Positions 48,824-56,906 of a stretch of 64,000 nucleotides of DNA are shown in pieces. The position numbers and the translations under genes were made by a program. The stretch covers positions 1-64,000 of the forward strand of contig NZ_LMLZ01000004.1 of the NCBI RefSeq assembly GCF_001422735.1, read 5' to 3'. This stretch comes from Acidovorax sp. Leaf78. GTDB taxonomy: Bacteria; Pseudomonadota; Gammaproteobacteria; Burkholderiales; Burkholderiaceae_C. The number at the start of each line of letters is the position of its first letter. Within the stretch, counting starts at the first letter, position 1. Under the pieces are notes generated by a model, which saw only the letters and a list, made by a program, of their open reading frames with translations, made no database searches and was not told the origin of the DNA.

Positions 48824-49273
48824 TTACTTGCGGACCTCGTCCACCATCGCGCGGAAGTCGTCGATGTCCTCGAAGCTGCGGTACACGCTGGCAAAGCGGA
48901 TGTACGCCACCTTGTCGAGCTTCTTGAGCTCGCGCATCACCAGCTCGCCGATGCGCGCGGACATGACTTCACGCTGGCCGAGGTTGAGCAGTTTTTCCTC
49001 GATGCGTTCGATGGCGCTGTCGATCTGCGTGGTGCTCACCGGGCGCTTGCGCAGCGCCAGGTTGAACGAGCCCTGCAGCTTGCCGCGCTCGTACTCGATG
49101 CGTCGGCCGTCCTTTTTCACGATGGCCGGGAAGCTGACTTCCGGCCGCTCGTAGGTCGTAAAGCGCTTGTCGCAGGCGCCGCACTGGCGGCGGCGCCGGA
49201 TGAAGTCCCCGTCTTCAGACACCCGTGTTTCGACGACTTGCGTTTCGAGGTGGCTGCAGAAGGGGCACTTCAT
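48824..49273 (-). CDS. nrdR: Transcriptional repressor NrdR
   Basis: The 149-residue regulator has an N-terminal zinc ribbon (Cys3, Cys6, Cys31, Cys34) followed by an ATP-cone (about residues 46-140, with [20 protein letters not shown]-like ATP-binding residues). It represses ribonucleotide reductase genes by sensing ATP/dATP. It lies 21 bp after glyA on the same strand; the glyA-nrdR pair is common in Proteobacteria. No NrdR box was looked for outside the locus. Confidence 0.97.
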   Translation of the reverse strand: MKCPFCSHLETQVVETRVSEDGDFIRRRRQCGACDKRFTTYERPEVSFPAIVKKDGRRIEYERGKLQGSFNLALRKRPVSTTQIDSAIERIEEKLLNLGQREVMSARIGELVMRELKKLDKVAYIRFASVYRSFEDIDDFRAMVDEVRK

Positions 49274-49294
49274 GGATGCGGATCAGCGTGATTT

Positions 49295-50539
<1,245 letters not shown>

Positions 50540-50582
50540 TTTTTGGCAGTCCTATGAACTTGTGTCCCTTGAAACAAGGGCT

Positions 50583-50722
50583 GCCCAGGCGAACGGCTGA
50601 ACGCGGCGGGCATGACACCCGTGCGGCACGCTCCCCAGTGGTTCACAAGAGGCCAGCCCTTGTCGGTTTCCACGTCAGCGGCAGTCCCGTACAGGAGCTG
50701 CGCCTATCGCCAGTTGCGTACC
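50583..50722 (-). promoter_or_regulatory. ZTP riboswitch (pfl motif) in the glyA leader
   Basis: Read on the minus strand, P1 forms from GGTACGC (50722-50716) and GCGTGCC (50631-50625), seven pairs with one G-T. Just inside P1 come the conserved ACTGGCG (50714-50708) and, on the other side, CCACTGGGGA before GCG. The third conserved element, CGCCTGGGC (50591-50583), lies downstream where the pseudoknot and P3 close. glyA is a classic ZTP-riboswitch target. The P2 arm is much longer than in model ZTP RNAs. A promoter -10 (TACACT, minus strand, 50733-50728) places the start at about 50722, right at P1. After the aptamer, CCCTTG-TTT-CAAGGG (50580-50566) is a possible expression-platform hairpin 26 nt before the ATG. 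No U-tract follows it, so control of translation or of an alternative fold is more likely than simple termination. Confidence 0.88.
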
Positions 50723-50852
50723 CCGCTAGTGTACTTGAGGTGAAGAGTCGGGTGGCATCGCCGGAGGGGGCAAGGTGCGATGCCCTGGCGCAAGAGCTAT
50801 CGCAAGAAGCGCGCTGCGCGCAGCGCAGCCATCAAGAACCAGTGGCCTGCTA

Positions 50853-51695
50853 TCACAGGTCGGCCAGCAGGGCCACCTTGTCGGCGCTCGGGGCCACGGG
50901 GGTCGTGGCGGGCGTGTTGGCGGCAGGCACCATCTGTGGTGTTGCCTGGGTCGACAGCATGGGCGGTGCCGTGGGCATGTTGCGGCCACCGGCCACCTGG
51001 CGCAGGCGGAAGTGTTCGGCCATCACCTTGGCGGCATAGCCACCGTCATCGGCCAGGTTGGCAGCACCCACGTAAAAACGCAGGCCGCCTTCCACCGAGC
51101 CAGCGCGGGCGATGCATTCCTGCAGCACCTTGACGCCCACGCGCAGATTGCTCACGGGGTCGAACGCGGCAAAGTGGCCACCGAAGTTCTGGTACTTGTC
51201 GGTGTGGATGTTGGTCATCACCTGCATCAGGCCCTGCGCGCCCACGGCGCTTTGCGCAAACGGGTTGAAGCTCGACTCGATGGCCATGATGGCCAGGATC
51301 AGCGTGGGGTCGATCTTGGCGCGGGCGCCGATGTCGTAGGCCTCGGCCACCAGCACGGCCAGCGGTTCGGGCGCCACGCGGTACTTCTTGCTCAGCCAGA
51401 AGGCGACGGCGGCCTGCTCCTTGGGCAGGTCCTTGGGGTTGCCCGCGGTGGCGCGCTCGCTCGCTTCGGGCTCGATGGGCATGCCGACCACTTCAACCTG
51501 GCGCGCCTGCAGCCAGTTCATGAGCTGCTCTTCGCCGGCCTGGCGCAGGTCGGGCCGCGCCGTGAGGGTGATGGCCACAAAGGCCACAGCCAGGCCGATG
51601 AGGGCGAAGCTGTTGTGGGTGATTTCAACGAAGCCTTCGGTCACGTCGGACACGAAGGTCCGTACGCCGGAGACTAACTTTCCTGACGCTGTCAT
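50853..51695 (-). CDS. Lytic transglycosylase (SLT domain), membrane-anchored
   Basis: The 280-residue protein has one transmembrane segment near residues 28-46 and an SLT domain (about 110-235). Catalytic Glu140 lies in ILAIMAIESSFNPFAQS, followed by GAQGLMQVM. The C-terminus is Pro/Ala/Thr-rich and unstructured. It cleaves peptidoglycan to 1,6-anhydro products at the cell envelope. AAAGGAAG before the ATG is the ribosome-binding site. A leader of nearly 200 nt with strong predicted structure precedes it (51740-51892), and a sigma-70 promoter lies at 51899-51928. Confidence 0.85.
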   Translation of the reverse strand: MTASGKLVSGVRTFVSDVTEGFVEITHNSFALIGLAVAFVAITLTARPDLRQAGEEQLMNWLQARQVEVVGMPIEPEASERATAGNPKDLPKEQAAVAFWLSKKYRVAPEPLAVLVAEAYDIGARAKIDPTLILAIMAIESSFNPFAQSAVGAQGLMQVMTNIHTDKYQNFGGHFAAFDPVSNLRVGVKVLQECIARAGSVEGGLRFYVGAANLADDGGYAAKVMAEHFRLRQVAGGRNMPTAPPMLSTQATPQMVPAANTPATTPVAPSADKVALLADL

Positions 51696-51739
51696 AGCTC
51701 TTCCTTTCTGAAGCGCAGCAGGACAGGCGAGTAGGTCAG

Positions 51740-51892
51740 TCAGTGACTGAGCCTGCGCCTTTCCCGGCTATCGCCTGGATTGGTACGCCATCGATCCGGG
51801 GCCGCACGGTGGGGGAACGTGCTCTGGGCCCTGGTCGACTTAGCCGGGTTCGGCAGCGGGTTGGGGTTTTTACTAGCCCTGTTTTTGGGGCT
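51740..51892 (-). promoter_or_regulatory. Structured 5' leader of the lytic transglycosylase, class unknown
   Basis: On the minus strand the RNA starts with a GCCC/GGGC hairpin, then CTGCC-GAA-CCCGGCT pairs with AGCCGGG-AAA-GGCGCAG (51857-51843 with 51770-51754), a long stem with an internal loop. Inside are GGGCC/GGCCC and GCACG/CGTGC stems. A perfect 13-bp inverted repeat (51738-51750) lies at the 3' side, about 45 nt before the gene. I cannot assign it to a known riboswitch class; the ydaO (c-di-AMP) conserved order is not met. Confidence 0.6.
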
Positions 51893-51898
51893 GGCGGA

Positions 51899-51928
51899 TT
51901 CTAGAAGTTCACTAAATACATAGTCAAT
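51899..51928 (-). promoter_or_regulatory. Sigma-70 promoter of the lytic transglycosylase leader
   Basis: TTGACT (51928-51923) and TAGAAT (51904-51899) are separated by 18 bp in an AT-rich stretch that stands out from the GC-rich surroundings. The start would fall near 51892, at the first hairpin of the leader. Confidence 0.75.
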
Positions 51929-52123
51929 ACTAAGAAACGTATTTTATAGATTGATAAGTCATGAAAAACATGTGAAAAATCACAGGTTTCGGGTGTTTTT
52001 GGCTGCGCAGAGCACCATGTGGCGACATGGCTTGTTACAAGCCGATGTCAAATTCAATCGGGCGGGATGGCGCCATTGAGAATGCCGTTTGAGTTCGCTT
52101 CGCAACTTTGTTAAGGTTCACCT

Positions 52124-52347
52124 GCCTGTAGTTTTCAGGCATCGCCGGACGAAATAAGTCTCCCGCCGAAGGCATTCAGTGCCCCGGTGCAGCAGACAAA
52201 ACTTCCATGGCACCCCCCTGGAGGCAATACCTTGCCTCCTCGCCTTGCGGACCTTCATCTCCGCTTTGCGACCGATGGCAAAGACCGTTGTGTCAGCCGT
52301 CAAGCCCGGCAGGCAGGCCTTTTTGGCACTGTCTGTCGGGCTTTCTT
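52124..52347 (+). ncRNA. Candidate structured small RNA with terminator
   Basis: A weak promoter, TTGAGT (52089-52094), 17 bp, TAAGGT (52112-52117), places a start near 52124. The RNA would begin with a GCCTG/CAGGC hairpin and contain GGCA/TGCC, GGTGC/GGCACC, the perfect GGAGGCAA-TACC-TTGCCTCC stem and GCGGA/TCCGC hairpins, ending in the terminator at 52302-52347. No open frame has start signals. I do not recognise the family. No plus-strand gene precedes the terminator, which argues for a stand-alone transcript. Confidence 0.45.
52302..52347 (+). terminator. Terminator-like hairpin in the gene-free interval
   Basis: AAGCCCGGCAGGCAG (52302-52316) pairs with CTGTCTGTCGGGCTT (52329-52343) with G-T pairs, around an inner GCC-TTTTT-GGC. 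TTCTTG follows on the plus strand; the minus side has no T-tract. Confidence 0.7.
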
Positions 52348-52582
52348 GTTGGGGCGTGCGTCTCGTTGATTTCTGAGTGACCTGTGCGCCTGTCACTGCG
52401 CCGTCGGCGGCTGCACTTGGGCTGCGTGGTGCGGGACGTGCGCACGTGCTGCACGCGTGGTACATGCAGCTCGTGGCGCCAGCAGATGCTCGCAATACAT
52501 GGCGCTGTTTCAGTGCTTTGCGCGTGACAGCCCGGCCCGGTCCGCAGCTCACACTTTTTGCCCAATTCGTGCGGACGCTCCC

Positions 52583-52612
52583 TTGGCAATTGGGCATTGG
52601 CGTCTATATATA
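52583..52612 (+). promoter_or_regulatory. Sigma-70 promoter before the 6S-like RNA / DUF349 gene
   Basis: TTGGCA (52583-52588) and TATATA (52607-52612), 18 bp apart, lead to a start near 52619, at the GGGGG that begins the closing stem of the candidate RNA. Confidence 0.7.
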
Positions 52613-52618
52613 GATAAT

Positions 52619-52765
52619 GGGGGCTGTCCCTGGTGGCGCGTGGCCACTGACAAGGCCCGCAGCGAGAGAAGTCCTGCCCCGAGCCTTGTGTCAGATCACA
52701 TCTCGGGGCCTGGCGTGGTGCCCGCAAGGGCCCGAACCCAGAACCCGGTGAAAATAGCCCCTTTG
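52619..52765 (+). ncRNA. 6S-like rod-shaped RNA candidate
   Basis: A closing stem GGGGCT (52620-52625) with AGCCCC (52756-52761) brackets a mostly paired rod. CCCCGAG (52677-52683) pairs with CTCGGGG (52701-52707) near the tip around TGTG/CACA. The small hairpin GCCC-GCAA-GGGC (52720-52731) sits where 6S RNAs often have one, in the 3' side of the central bubble. Length (about 147 nt), shape and own promoter fit 6S RNA (ssrS), but I cannot confirm the family. It could instead be the 5' leader of the DUF349 gene, whose ATG is 86 nt downstream. Confidence 0.42.
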
Positions 52766-52850
52766 TCGCCTCGGCTCGCATGCAGTGCGGTGGCCGTGGC
52801 AGGTCCTTTTGGCAGTGCGCCAGGGGACGCCCTTGTTATCCATTGGATCC

Positions 52851-55667
52851 ATGTTTCCATTTTTTTCCCGCAGCAAAATGTCCGACGCACCTGACGTGAA
52901 TCCGGCTCCGGCCAAAACCCATGAGCCCCATCCGCTGGATGCGCTGACCGGCGGCGCTTTTTCGGCCGCCACGTCTGGCGAGCGCGCCTCCCGCATCCGT
53001 GACTGGCTGGCCACGCAACCCGCGCCCGAGCAATTGCAAGAGGTGTTCAAGGAGCTGAGCGGGCGTGACAAGGGTGCGGCACGTGCCGTGCGCGAGCGCC
53101 TGGACGAAATCCGCCGCGCCAAGGGCCAGGAAGTCATCTCGGCCGAGTGGGCCGAGAAGGCCCAGGCCCTGCTGTCCGCACCCAAGCTCAACATCGCCGA
53201 TGCGCTGGCATGGCAGCGCGATGCCGCCAAGGCAGGTGCGCCGCTGTCGCGCGAGCCGCTGTCGCTGCTCAAGGTGCAGGTGGCCGACCGCGTGAAGGTG
53301 ATCGAAGATCTGCAGCACCGCGTACAGGTCCAGCGCGAGGCCGCTGTGTTGCTGGCCCAGCGCATCGAAGTGCTGTCCACCAAGCCCTGGCGCGACGCGC
53401 AGGCTGCGCTCGAACTGCTGCGTGCCGATGTGGCCCGCTGGCAGGAGCAGGCGCAGGAATTGACCGGCGACGCGAGCTGGGCCAGTGTGGAAGCGCGCTT
53501 CCCGCCGCTGCTCGATGCATCGCGCACTCAACTGTTGGTGGTGTGGGAGGCGTTCCAGCCGGCTCTGGCCCAGGCCGTGGCCGCCGCAGAAGACACCAAC
53601 GCACCGCTGCCGCCGGTGCCCGTGTGGGCCGACGAACTGCGCGCTGCGCGTGGCCTGCCCACGGAAGCGGCTGCCGCTGCTGCAGCAGCAGCCAAGCCTG
53701 CCCGCGCGCCCAAGCCCAAGGTCGCCCCCGAGGTGGTCGAGAAGGCGACCCAGGCCGTGCGCACAGCGCTGGACACTCTGGAGAAAGAAACCGCAGAAGG
53801 CCATGGCAAAGCCAGCGCCGGTGCTGCCGCCGCGCTGCGTGCGGTGCTCAAGGTGCACGGCAAGCACATCGACAATGCGCTCGAACAACAGGTCCACACG
53901 GCCCTGGTGGCCGCTGGCGAGCTGGAAGGCTGGCAGCGCTGGAGCGCCGACCAGGTCCGTGAAGACCTGGTGGCCAAGGCCGAAGCGCTGCTCAACCGCC
54001 CCGACGGCCAGGCCCTGGGTGGCCGCAAGATGCAGGAAACCCTGCGCACCCTGCGCGAGCAGTGGAAGCAGGCAGACCAGGGCGGTGCGCCCAACCACGC
54101 GCTGTGGAAGAAGTTCGACGAAGCCTGCAACGCCGCGCACAAGGTCGTGGAAGCCTGGCTGGACAAGATCCGCTCGGAAGCCGCAGAGCACAAGGCCCAG
54201 CGCCTGGCACTGATCGAAGAGGTCAAGGCCTGGACGCAGGAGCACTCCACATCGGGCGACTGGAAGGCGATCAACCGCGCCCTGCATCAGTTCGGCGACC
54301 GCTGGCGCGAAGGCGGCCATGTGGGCGAGAAGCTGTTTGCCGAACTGCAACCGCTGTGGAAGCAGGCGATTTCAGGCGCTGCGGCACCGTTTGAGACTGC
54401 ACAAAAGGACAGCCTGGCCCGCCGCCACGCCATGATCGACGAAGCGACGGCCCTGGGCGCTGCGCCCGCGCTGCGCATCGACGCGATCAAGGCGCTGCAG
54501 CAACGCTGGCAGGCCGAAGCGCAGACCGTGCCGCTGGATCGCAAGCACGAGCAAAAACTGTGGGATGCCTTCCGCAAGCCTATCGACGAAGCCTTCAACC
54601 GCAAGTCGGCCGACCGCGAGCGCTCGGTGACCGAGCTGAGCGCGCGCGACCGCGTGGTGCTCGATGCCTCCAAGGCGCTGGAAGCGGCCAACGCCACTGG
54701 CGATGCGCAGCAGATCCGCTCTGCCTTGCAGGCACTGGAAGCCGCCCTGCGCGGCCAGGCCCAGGCGGCAGAGGCGGCCAGCGCTGCCGCAAAGGCCGAA
54801 CCATCCGCGGCCCCGGCGCCCGCGCCGGCAGATTCTGCCGAGCCAGCTGCAGGTGCTGTCGAACCAGTGGCTGGTGAGTCAGCAGCAGAAGGCGATGCCG
54901 CCGCTGCCGCCGCTGCCGCCGACGGCACGGACGCGGATGCATCGGCACCCGCGCCTGCTGCTCCGGTCGCTCCACCCAAGCCTGCGCGCCCCGTGGTGGC
55001 GGTGCGTGGCGATGACCGCCCCGGCATGAAGAAGGATGCGCCTGCAGCCCCCGGCCGCGGCGCGCGCCCGGGTGACCGCCGTGACGGCCGTCCTGGTGAC
55101 CGCGATGCAGGCCGTGGTGCCCCGCGCAGTGATGGCCGCTTCGGTGGTGCAGAGCGGGGCGACCGCGGTGGCCGCTTTGGCGACCGCCCAGCATACGAAG
55201 ACCGTGGCCCCCGTCTGGGTGACACCGCCTTCCGCGCCCAGCGCGATGCCATGGAACATGCGCAGCAGGCCCTGAAGAAGCTGGCAGCCCAAGCCCATGG
55301 CGAGGCGCTGACCCAGTTGATGACCGCGTGGGAAAAGCGCGATGCAGCCCTGGTGCCCAGCACCCAGGATCTGGGCTCCGGCGTGACCGCATCCGTGCGC
55401 AGCGCCTGGACGCAGGCCGTGTCGTCCGCACCCAAGGGCGAGGCTGGCGAGGCCCTGCTGCGCCTGGAGATGGCAGCCGACGCACCCACGCCGGCCGAGC
55501 ACATCTCGGCGCGGCGCATGCTGCAGCTGCAATTGCTCACCCGCCGCAATGACCCGGCACCTGCGCAGACCTGGGGTCAGGACGCCGCGCGCGTGCTGGC
55601 AAGCCCGAGCGACGCAGGCAGCGCACGCCGCCTGCAGACCGTGCTCAAGACACTGCTGCGCAAGTAA
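52851..55667 (+). CDS. Large DUF349 protein
   Basis: The 938-residue protein is mostly alpha-helical and charged. Several DUF349-type repeats (patterns such as LREQWKQADQGG, WKKFDEACNAAHKVVE and LQQRWQAEAQTVPLDRKHEQKLWDAFRKPIDEAF) cover about residues 330-640. An Ala-rich linker (about 640-720) leads to a Gly/Arg/Asp-rich segment (about 725-790, with RGARPGDRRDGRPGDRD), like RNA-binding RGG regions, and a C-terminal helical domain. DUF349 proteins are of unknown function. ATG 52851 is chosen; ATG 52878 is in frame. The 1.1-kb upstream interval holds the RNA candidates. Confidence 0.8.
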   Translation: MFPFFSRSKMSDAPDVNPAPAKTHEPHPLDALTGGAFSAATSGERASRIRDWLATQPAPEQLQEVFKELSGRDKGAARAVRERLDEIRRAKGQEVISAEWAEKAQALLSAPKLNIADALAWQRDAAKAGAPLSREPLSLLKVQVADRVKVIEDLQHRVQVQREAAVLLAQRIEVLSTKPWRDAQAALELLRADVARWQEQAQELTGDASWASVEARFPPLLDASRTQLLVVWEAFQPALAQAVAAAEDTNAPLPPVPVWADELRAARGLPTEAAAAAAAAAKPARAPKPKVAPEVVEKATQAVRTALDTLEKETAEGHGKASAGAAAALRAVLKVHGKHIDNALEQQVHTALVAAGELEGWQRWSADQVREDLVAKAEALLNRPDGQALGGRKMQETLRTLREQWKQADQGGAPNHALWKKFDEACNAAHKVVEAWLDKIRSEAAEHKAQRLALIEEVKAWTQEHSTSGDWKAINRALHQFGDRWREGGHVGEKLFAELQPLWKQAISGAAAPFETAQKDSLARRHAMIDEATALGAAPALRIDAIKALQQRWQAEAQTVPLDRKHEQKLWDAFRKPIDEAFNRKSADRERSVTELSARDRVVLDASKALEAANATGDAQQIRSALQALEAALRGQAQAAEAASAAAKAEPSAAPAPAPADSAEPAAGAVEPVAGESAAEGDAAAAAAAADGTDADASAPAPAAPVAPPKPARPVVAVRGDDRPGMKKDAPAAPGRGARPGDRRDGRPGDRDAGRGAPRSDGRFGGAERGDRGGRFGDRPAYEDRGPRLGDTAFRAQRDAMEHAQQALKKLAAQAHGEALTQLMTAWEKRDAALVPSTQDLGSGVTASVRSAWTQAVSSAPKGEAGEALLRLEMAADAPTPAEHISARRMLQLQLLTRRNDPAPAQTWGQDAARVLASPSDAGSARRLQTVLKTLLRK

Positions 55668-55688
55668 ATTGGCGCCAGCCAGCAGGTA

Positions 55689-56147
55689 ATGGCCATGGCT
55701 GACGCGTTGCCGCCTGTGCGCATTCGTGCGTTCAGGGTGGCCGACGAGGCCGCCGCAGTCGCGCTATGGCGTGACTGCGGCCTGGTGCGTCCGTGGAACG
55801 ATCCGCACAAGGATATTGCCCGCAAGCTGCTGGTGCAGCCCGAGCTTTTTCTGGTCGCCACCGTGGCGCACGACGGGGAAGATCGCCTGGTCGGAACCGC
55901 CATGGCCGGCTATGACGGACACCGGGGCTCGGTGTACTACCTGGCGGTGGCACCCGGTCACCAGCGCCTGGCGCTGGGGCGGCGGTTGATGGCAGAGGTT
56001 GAAGAGCGGTTGCTTGCCATGGGCTGCCCCAAGACCAATGTGCTGGCGCGCACCGGGAACGCCCAGGTGCTGGGCTTCTACGACAAGCTGGGCTACGAGC
56101 GCCACGAAGCGTTCAGCCTGGGCAAAAGACTGATCCCCGATATCTGA
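55689..56147 (+). CDS. ypeA: GNAT acetyltransferase YpeA
   Basis: The 152-residue GNAT protein resembles E. coli YpeA: RIRAFRVADEAAAVALWRDCGLVRPWNDPHKDI at the N-terminus (about 10-42), the acetyl-CoA region YLAVAPGHQRLALGRRLM (about 81-98), and CPKTNVLARTGNAQVLGFYDKLGYE. The substrate is unknown. The start, 21 bp after the DUF349 stop, suggests one transcript. A second in-frame ATG lies at 55695. Confidence 0.85.
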   Translation: MAMADALPPVRIRAFRVADEAAAVALWRDCGLVRPWNDPHKDIARKLLVQPELFLVATVAHDGEDRLVGTAMAGYDGHRGSVYYLAVAPGHQRLALGRRLMAEVEERLLAMGCPKTNVLARTGNAQVLGFYDKLGYERHEAFSLGKRLIPDI

Positions 56148-56294
56148 GAGCGTGTGGGCAGTTGGCGGTGCGCGCAGTGCTGCACTCAACTGGAAACTGA
56201 CCTGCTGCGCCTGCGCTTTGAAGTAGGGCAGGCCGGTACTGCGCCGGACTCCGCGGCACTCACCAAAGATGCCGCGCACAAACCGTGCACAAAC

Positions 56295-56324
56295 AAAAAA
56301 GCCGTTGCGAATGCAACGGCTTTT
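56295..56324 (-). terminator. Terminator of tRNA-Leu copy 1
   Basis: GCCGTTGC-GAAT-GCAACGGC (56301-56320) with an A-tract at 56295-56300 gives, on the minus strand, a perfect 8-bp hairpin followed by six T. It lies 9 bp beyond the CCA end of the tRNA. Confidence 0.9.
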
Positions 56325-56332
56325 CATGTGTT

Positions 56333-56417
<85 letters not shown>

Positions 56418-56737
56418 TTTCAGATCAGCCTCGAATTATAGGACAACAAATTGGGGTGCCGGATCAAATAGTGAAAATTTTTGAAAAATGTCTCCGACGC
56501 GTTCTGTGGGAGGCCTTTTGGGAATGCGGTGCGTAGAGAGAGCGAGGGAGAGGGTGTGTGCGCGGCACGACACGGCATTGCTTGGCGTAGTGACCGGAGT
56601 GTCGGGCAACGACGGGGCAAAGCCTCGCGCTTCGCGCCGTAGTGCGCAGCACGCTGTAGCCGACAACCCGATGATGCCGATCCAGGGACCGCACGTGACG
56701 GAAGTCGATGCGGGTCGCGGCGACTGGATCGGAAAAT
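56418..56737. other. Spacer between the two tRNA-Leu genes
   Basis: A 320-bp spacer that separates the tRNA copies contains the promoter region of copy 1 (minus strand) and on the plus strand an 83-codon open frame (56488-56739) without a clear ribosome-binding site. Part of it is GC-rich and could be coding debris; no known domain is seen. The spacer sequences on the two sides of the tRNA copies differ, so the duplication covers little beyond the tRNA. Confidence 0.4.
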
Positions 56738-56765
56738 AAAAAAGCCGCTGTGGGTACAGCGGCTT
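56738..56765 (-). terminator. Terminator of tRNA-Leu copy 2
   Basis: AAGCCGCTG (56742-56750) and CAGCGGCTT (56757-56765) pair around a 6-nt loop; the A-tract at 56736-56741 becomes the U-tract on the minus strand. Confidence 0.9.
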
Positions 56766-56802
56766 CGATATTTTGAAAACCTTCACGGGTTCTCGTTAAA
56801 CT

Positions 56803-56887
<85 letters not shown>

Positions 56888-56906
56888 ATTTCAGGAAAGA
56901 CTAAGA

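Noticed and set aside
51740-51892. ydaO-type (c-di-AMP) riboswitch before the lytic transglycosylase
   Set aside because: A CCGAACCCGGCTAA stretch is suggestive, but the other conserved elements and their order are missing and c-di-AMP signalling is not expected in this lineage. Kept only as an unclassified structured leader.
52118-52597. Minus-strand 159-codon open frame in the gene-free interval
   Set aside because: No ribosome-binding site, biased Arg/Cys/Ser composition, and it overlaps the hairpins and terminator of the RNA candidate.
56488-56739. 83-codon open frame between the tRNA-Leu genes
   Set aside because: No ribosome-binding site and overlap with the terminator of tRNA copy 2; not supported as a gene.
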